Shown piece by piece: positions 56,110-59,069 of a stretch of DNA of 59,069 bases. The translations under genes and the position numbers were made by a program. The notes beneath the pieces are model-generated. The model made no database searches and was not told the origin of the DNA. It was given only the letters and a program-made list of their open reading frames with translations. This DNA is from a gamma proteobacterium HTCC2207 (GTDB taxonomy: Bacteria > Pseudomonadota > Gammaproteobacteria > Pseudomonadales > Porticoccaceae). The stretch is from positions 1-59,069 of the forward strand of contig CAJJAO010000002.1 of assembly GCA_905182265.1 (NCBI GenBank), in the 5' to 3' direction. Every line of letters begins with the position of its first letter. Within the stretch, counting starts at the first letter, position 1.

Positions 56110-57276
56110 TTATCTATTTCGACCCAGCGCATCATGACTAGTCACCCAATCACCAGCCAGCACAGCACTCATCAGCGACACTTCACCCGCCAACACAGTT
56201 GCACCAATAATCTCGGCCAACTTATGCACCTTGCCCGAGCCAGCACAGCCCAGCATCTTCAAACATTCCTGCTGAGTCGGCAAACCAGTACCGCCGCCAA
56301 AGGTCGCAATAATAAGCGAAGGAATAGTAATCGATAAATAGTAGTTACCCTCATCATCAAGGTCAGCAAACACAATCGCCGCACTAGACTCGGCAACGTT
56401 AGCCACGTCCTGACCCGTGGCAATAAACGCCGCGGTAACACCGTTAGCAGAATGAGCACCGGTATTATTAGAGCCCGCCATAAAGGAACCCACCTGACTA
56501 ATCGACCTAGCCTTATACAGCGCCTCGGCAGAAATATTCATACTCTTGAGCAGTAGCTCGTTGGGTATAGTCACCTCAGCAATGACACGCTTGCCTCTGG
56601 TGTGCAAGGTATTCAAATGGGAATGCTTCTTGTCCGTGTCCATAGCCCCAGACAACATGTAACGCTTAATGCCGGGGTAATTAGCCATGATCCATTCGCA
56701 GGCCACAAAGGTCGCCTTACCAACCATATTTTGGCCTGCCGCATCACCAGTGGTGTAGTTAAAACGCAGGTAGCGCATACGCGCCGCTGCAAACTGCTGA
56801 ATATTGCGCAGCTTGCCCGACCTAGTAGTGGTCTGAGCCTGTTCGGCAATTTGGTCAAAATTTTCGGTCACCCAAACACCAAAGTCACGGGCTTGGCGAG
56901 CATCGTCAAACATAAATACTGGGGCGCGCTGCATAGCGTCGTCTACCACAGTCACCTTGGCACCACCAGATTCACGCAGCAGTCGTGCGCCACGATTATA
57001 GCTAGCAATCAACGTGCCTTCGCTAGTGGCCATAGGCATATAAAAATCACCCTGGGCATGTTCACCATTAACTAGCAGAGGGCCAACCAGGCCCATAGGC
57101 ACCTGCGCCACACCAATAAAGTTTTCTACGTTGCCAGCCGTGTCGGCAGGGTCTATAGAATAATGACCAATGTTTTGCAGAGACACATCAGTCTCGGCAG
57201 TCACAAAATCGCGGCGCTGTTTCGCCATATCTTCGGTATAGTCGTTTTCGCTATCTCTAGGAATTCGTTTGGACAT
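56110..57276 (-). CDS. mvaA: Hydroxymethylglutaryl-CoA reductase, class I
   Basis: This enzyme reduces HMG-CoA to mevalonate with NADPH. The 388-residue protein keeps the catalytic residues of class I: Glu86 (PMATSEGTLIAS), Lys216 (DTDKKHSH), Asp290 (GQDVAN) and His381 (VTSHDALGRNR). ENFIGVAQVPMGLVGPLL and FGGGTGLPTQQECLKMLG are also class I sequences; class II (mevalonate-degrading) enzymes differ at these sites. No other mevalonate pathway gene is adjacent. Most gammaproteobacteria make isoprenoids by the MEP route, so this gene is either part of an acquired mevalonate route or has another use. An AGAGG site precedes the ATG. Confidence 0.95.
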   Translation of the reverse strand: MSKRIPRDSENDYTEDMAKQRRDFVTAETDVSLQNIGHYSIDPADTAGNVENFIGVAQVPMGLVGPLLVNGEHAQGDFYMPMATSEGTLIASYNRGARLLRESGGAKVTVVDDAMQRAPVFMFDDARQARDFGVWVTENFDQIAEQAQTTTRSGKLRNIQQFAAARMRYLRFNYTTGDAAGQNMVGKATFVACEWIMANYPGIKRYMLSGAMDTDKKHSHLNTLHTRGKRVIAEVTIPNELLLKSMNISAEALYKARSISQVGSFMAGSNNTGAHSANGVTAAFIATGQDVANVAESSAAIVFADLDDEGNYYLSITIPSLIIATFGGGTGLPTQQECLKMLGCAGSGKVHKLAEIIGATVLAGEVSLMSAVLAGDWVTSHDALGRNR

Positions 57277-57324
57277 TAACTTGGGCCTCTTTAATTATTA
57301 TTAGAATAGTCACTCTATTAGTAT

Positions 57325-57409
57325 AGTGAGCTCAATAGGAGAGTCAGCTCAATAGGATAGTCAGCTCAATAGGAGAGTCACTTCATCAGGAACGTCACCT
57401 CAATATCAG
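57325..57409. repeat. 17-bp tandem repeat (5 copies)
   Basis: Units of AGTCAGCTCAATAGGAG and variants, three well conserved and two degenerate, lie upstream of the HMG-CoA reductase start and downstream of the second DUF3604 gene. Confidence 0.85.
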
Positions 57410-57481
57410 CAATAACAGGCGCACCGCGCCCTATCCCCTGGGGTTAACTAAACACCCGATTTATTCACTATCGCATCATCG

Positions 57482-59069
57482 TTAGTTAGCTGGATCGTAC
57501 CAAATAGGTGAACTATAGGCACGCTCTTGAGTAGTCTTTTTCACATACTTAGGTAGCTCAACCTCAAAGCGAGACGCATCGTAAGACGTCCATCGTGGCG
57601 AGGCCACTTCGATCACTCTTGTGTAATAAAAGGCTTTCTCGCCCATCACAAAGTCAGGGTCCTGCCACAGAACGCTCAGTTCAGCAGCGCCATATTTATG
57701 GCTATAGGTAGCGCCCTTTACAGTAGACGGTAAATCCGCCACCTTGCCGTCAGCGCCCATAGTCCGAAGCTCAGGGTTGCTCCACTGGGCGTTATAAACA
57801 CGTTCATGGAGCTTGCCAGCACTGTCTTCCCAGCCCTTAATAACCTGAATACGGTCAAGGTTAGCGCCATTGGGGTCTTTGGCGGCCTGGACCATAAAGC
57901 TAGGAGATGATGTAGCAGATCCGGCGTCTTTTAGGCTAGCACCCATAGTGACGCCCTTGGCATAACCCAGCTCAGGCATATTCGAAGCATACAGGTCGTC
58001 TTCGCTGTAATCCCAACCACCAAAGAAACGCACGGTAATACGGCTACCCGTTGTGGCATAGACTTCACGACGCGCCAAAGCATCCCAAATCGCCTCACGA
58101 GTATTCTCCGGAGCCCAAACCGCAGCATAGCCAGAAGCCACCATCATAAAGCCAGGAACCGTCACATCACCTCGGCCACCCACTGCATCTTTCCAGCGAT
58201 CTGGTTGCGGCTCCATGGCAGCACTGTGCTTGCCGTAGAAGTTATCTTCGTCGGCCGTCGCCAAGCTAGTGTGAGAATCCGTAGAGCCAATCATGCCAAA
58301 CTTGTAAGGGTTAGTACCAAAAGTCGATTCCAACGCCATACCCTGCTTAAGCGCTTCACGGGCATATTCAAACGGGATCATTTCGTCCTTCTTTAATACA
58401 CCAGCAAAATCACCAAAGTCCCAGGTTTCGTAATCGGCAAAGCGATCATCTGGAGACAATAGTGGGTGAGTTTCGCCGTCGCCTTTAATCTGGGTCACCT
58501 CATACACAGGCTCCCAACGAGCGCGACGAGTCACATAGTCGCTATCGATAGCATCACCAAACTCTAGCTCAGCTGTGGGGAACATCAGGCCATTAGAAAT
58601 ATTACCGTTGTGGGCAATAGCCAACACCTTGCCACTGCTGGTCTCTTCGTACTGCTCAAGAAAATCCCACAGACGACGTGGATCAGAATCCCGTTTGGGA
58701 GACAGCGGCAACAACATCTGTGCCTTGTCTGCATCATCACGATAGATCACTACACGGTGTAAATTTTGGCCAGCCTTCTGAGCCGTAAATTCAAAACCAA
58801 TCAGCGGGGTAAATTTACCCGGCTCGTAATGGGCATCTGCCGTGGAGGTTAAGTAGTCCCAGGCATTAAAACGAATATCGCCGTCTTCTAACTCAGGCGG
58901 CGTGTCTTGGCGAGTCTGGGTAGCTTCAAGTTGCTTGCGAGCACTCTCTTCGCTGGCAAACAAAATCTCTGACCATTCCTGCAATGTGGCATTGGCCATC
59001 AGCGTTTTATTGCCCGCTTTAAGCGCAACCATCGCCCCTACCGCGTCGGTGTGGTCTGCCAGCACCAAG
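57482..59069 (-). CDS. DUF3604 protein, C-terminal part (N-terminus outside window)
   Basis: At least 528 residues of a second DUF3604 protein; the frame runs off the right edge. It begins in the domain at VLADHTDAVGAM, equivalent to VTDHGEFLGE of the other member, and includes FGMIGSTDSHTSLATADEDNF and MVASGYAAVWAPENTREAIWDALARREVYATTGSRITVRF, closely parallel to the protein at 43-45 kb, with the same ending (RAYSSPIWYDPAN against WTSPIWYQGQ). Function is not established; a secreted metal-dependent hydrolase is likely. Confidence 0.9.
   Translation of the reverse strand, partial: LVLADHTDAVGAMVALKAGNKTLMANATLQEWSEILFASEESARKQLEATQTRQDTPPELEDGDIRFNAWDYLTSTADAHYEPGKFTPLIGFEFTAQKAGQNLHRVVIYRDDADKAQMLLPLSPKRDSDPRRLWDFLEQYEETSSGKVLAIAHNGNISNGLMFPTAELEFGDAIDSDYVTRRARWEPVYEVTQIKGDGETHPLLSPDDRFADYETWDFGDFAGVLKKDEMIPFEYAREALKQGMALESTFGTNPYKFGMIGSTDSHTSLATADEDNFYGKHSAAMEPQPDRWKDAVGGRGDVTVPGFMMVASGYAAVWAPENTREAIWDALARREVYATTGSRITVRFFGGWDYSEDDLYASNMPELGYAKGVTMGASLKDAGSATSSPSFMVQAAKDPNGANLDRIQVIKGWEDSAGKLHERVYNAQWSNPELRTMGADGKVADLPSTVKGATYSHKYGAAELSVLWQDPDFVMGEKAFYYTRVIEVASPRWTSYDASRFEVELPKYVKKTTQERAYSSPIWYDPAN

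Overview
The window looks like a chromosomal segment of a free-living marine gammaproteobacterium. The evidence is AcnB, NfuA, YebC and TrhO housekeeping genes, two large TonB-dependent receptors, two DUF3604 proteins, complete amino-acid degradation loci and moderate GC. Affiliation with the Cellvibrionales/SAR92-OM60 type lineages is an inference from gene content, not a computed placement. No rRNA, tRNA, insertion sequence, prophage or CRISPR array was seen.

Layout. 1-5.6 kb: 3' end of acnB, nfuA, cobalamin-dependent methionine synthase metH and a small DUF2970 membrane protein. 5.7-15.3 kb (all minus): a TonB-dependent receptor, a long acyl-CoA dehydrogenase, and a compact operon of secreted type-B esterase, [2Fe-2S] subunit, Tat-exported molybdenum hydroxylase subunit and DoxX-like membrane protein. 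15.6-23.5 kb (minus): a small secreted Cys-rich protein, a 1505-residue lipoprotein carrying 28 thrombospondin-type-3 (calcium-binding) repeats, and a yebC/ABC-exporter pair. 23.7-29.5 kb: a phenylalanine/tyrosine degradation locus with a MarR regulator and a large perfect inverted repeat, then hpd, a VOC protein, fumarylacetoacetase, maiA, phhB, phhA and an Lrp/AsnC regulator. 29.6-37.9 kb: trhO, a second TonB receptor, an M1 aminopeptidase lipoprotein and an exported alpha/beta hydrolase, probably peptide scavenging in part. 38.0-45.2 kb (minus): a catabolic-looking operon (sodium:solute symporter, Gfo/Idh/MocA oxidoreductase, aldo/keto reductase, TauD-like dioxygenase) preceded by a DUF3604 lipoprotein. 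45.4-53.3 kb: complete histidine utilisation (hutC, hutF, hutUHGI). 53.4-59.1 kb: emrAB-like efflux pair, class I HMG-CoA reductase and a truncated second DUF3604 gene.

How the genes work together: PhhA/PhhB feed tyrosine into the Hpd-FAH-MaiA homogentisate route, but no cupin-type homogentisate dioxygenase (hmgA) is present; a single-domain VOC protein occupies its position, translationally coupled to the fumarylacetoacetase. The hut genes take histidine to glutamate and formate by the HutF/HutG route, with a HutC-like palindrome between the divergent hutF and hutUHGI.

The most unusual structural theme is the abundance of short tandem repeats. A 25-bp intergenic family with core GAGCCCTCAGC and tail CTAGATAAA occurs at several sites (about 30.7, 47.7 and 56.1 kb, with a 21-bp variant at 37.9 kb), including identical 25-mers 25 kb apart, and extends into the 3' end of trhO. 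Other arrays of 7, 11, 15, 17 and 21 bp fill gene junctions, while arrays inside genes (phhA, aminopeptidase, hutI, hutF, ABC exporter) all have unit lengths divisible by three.
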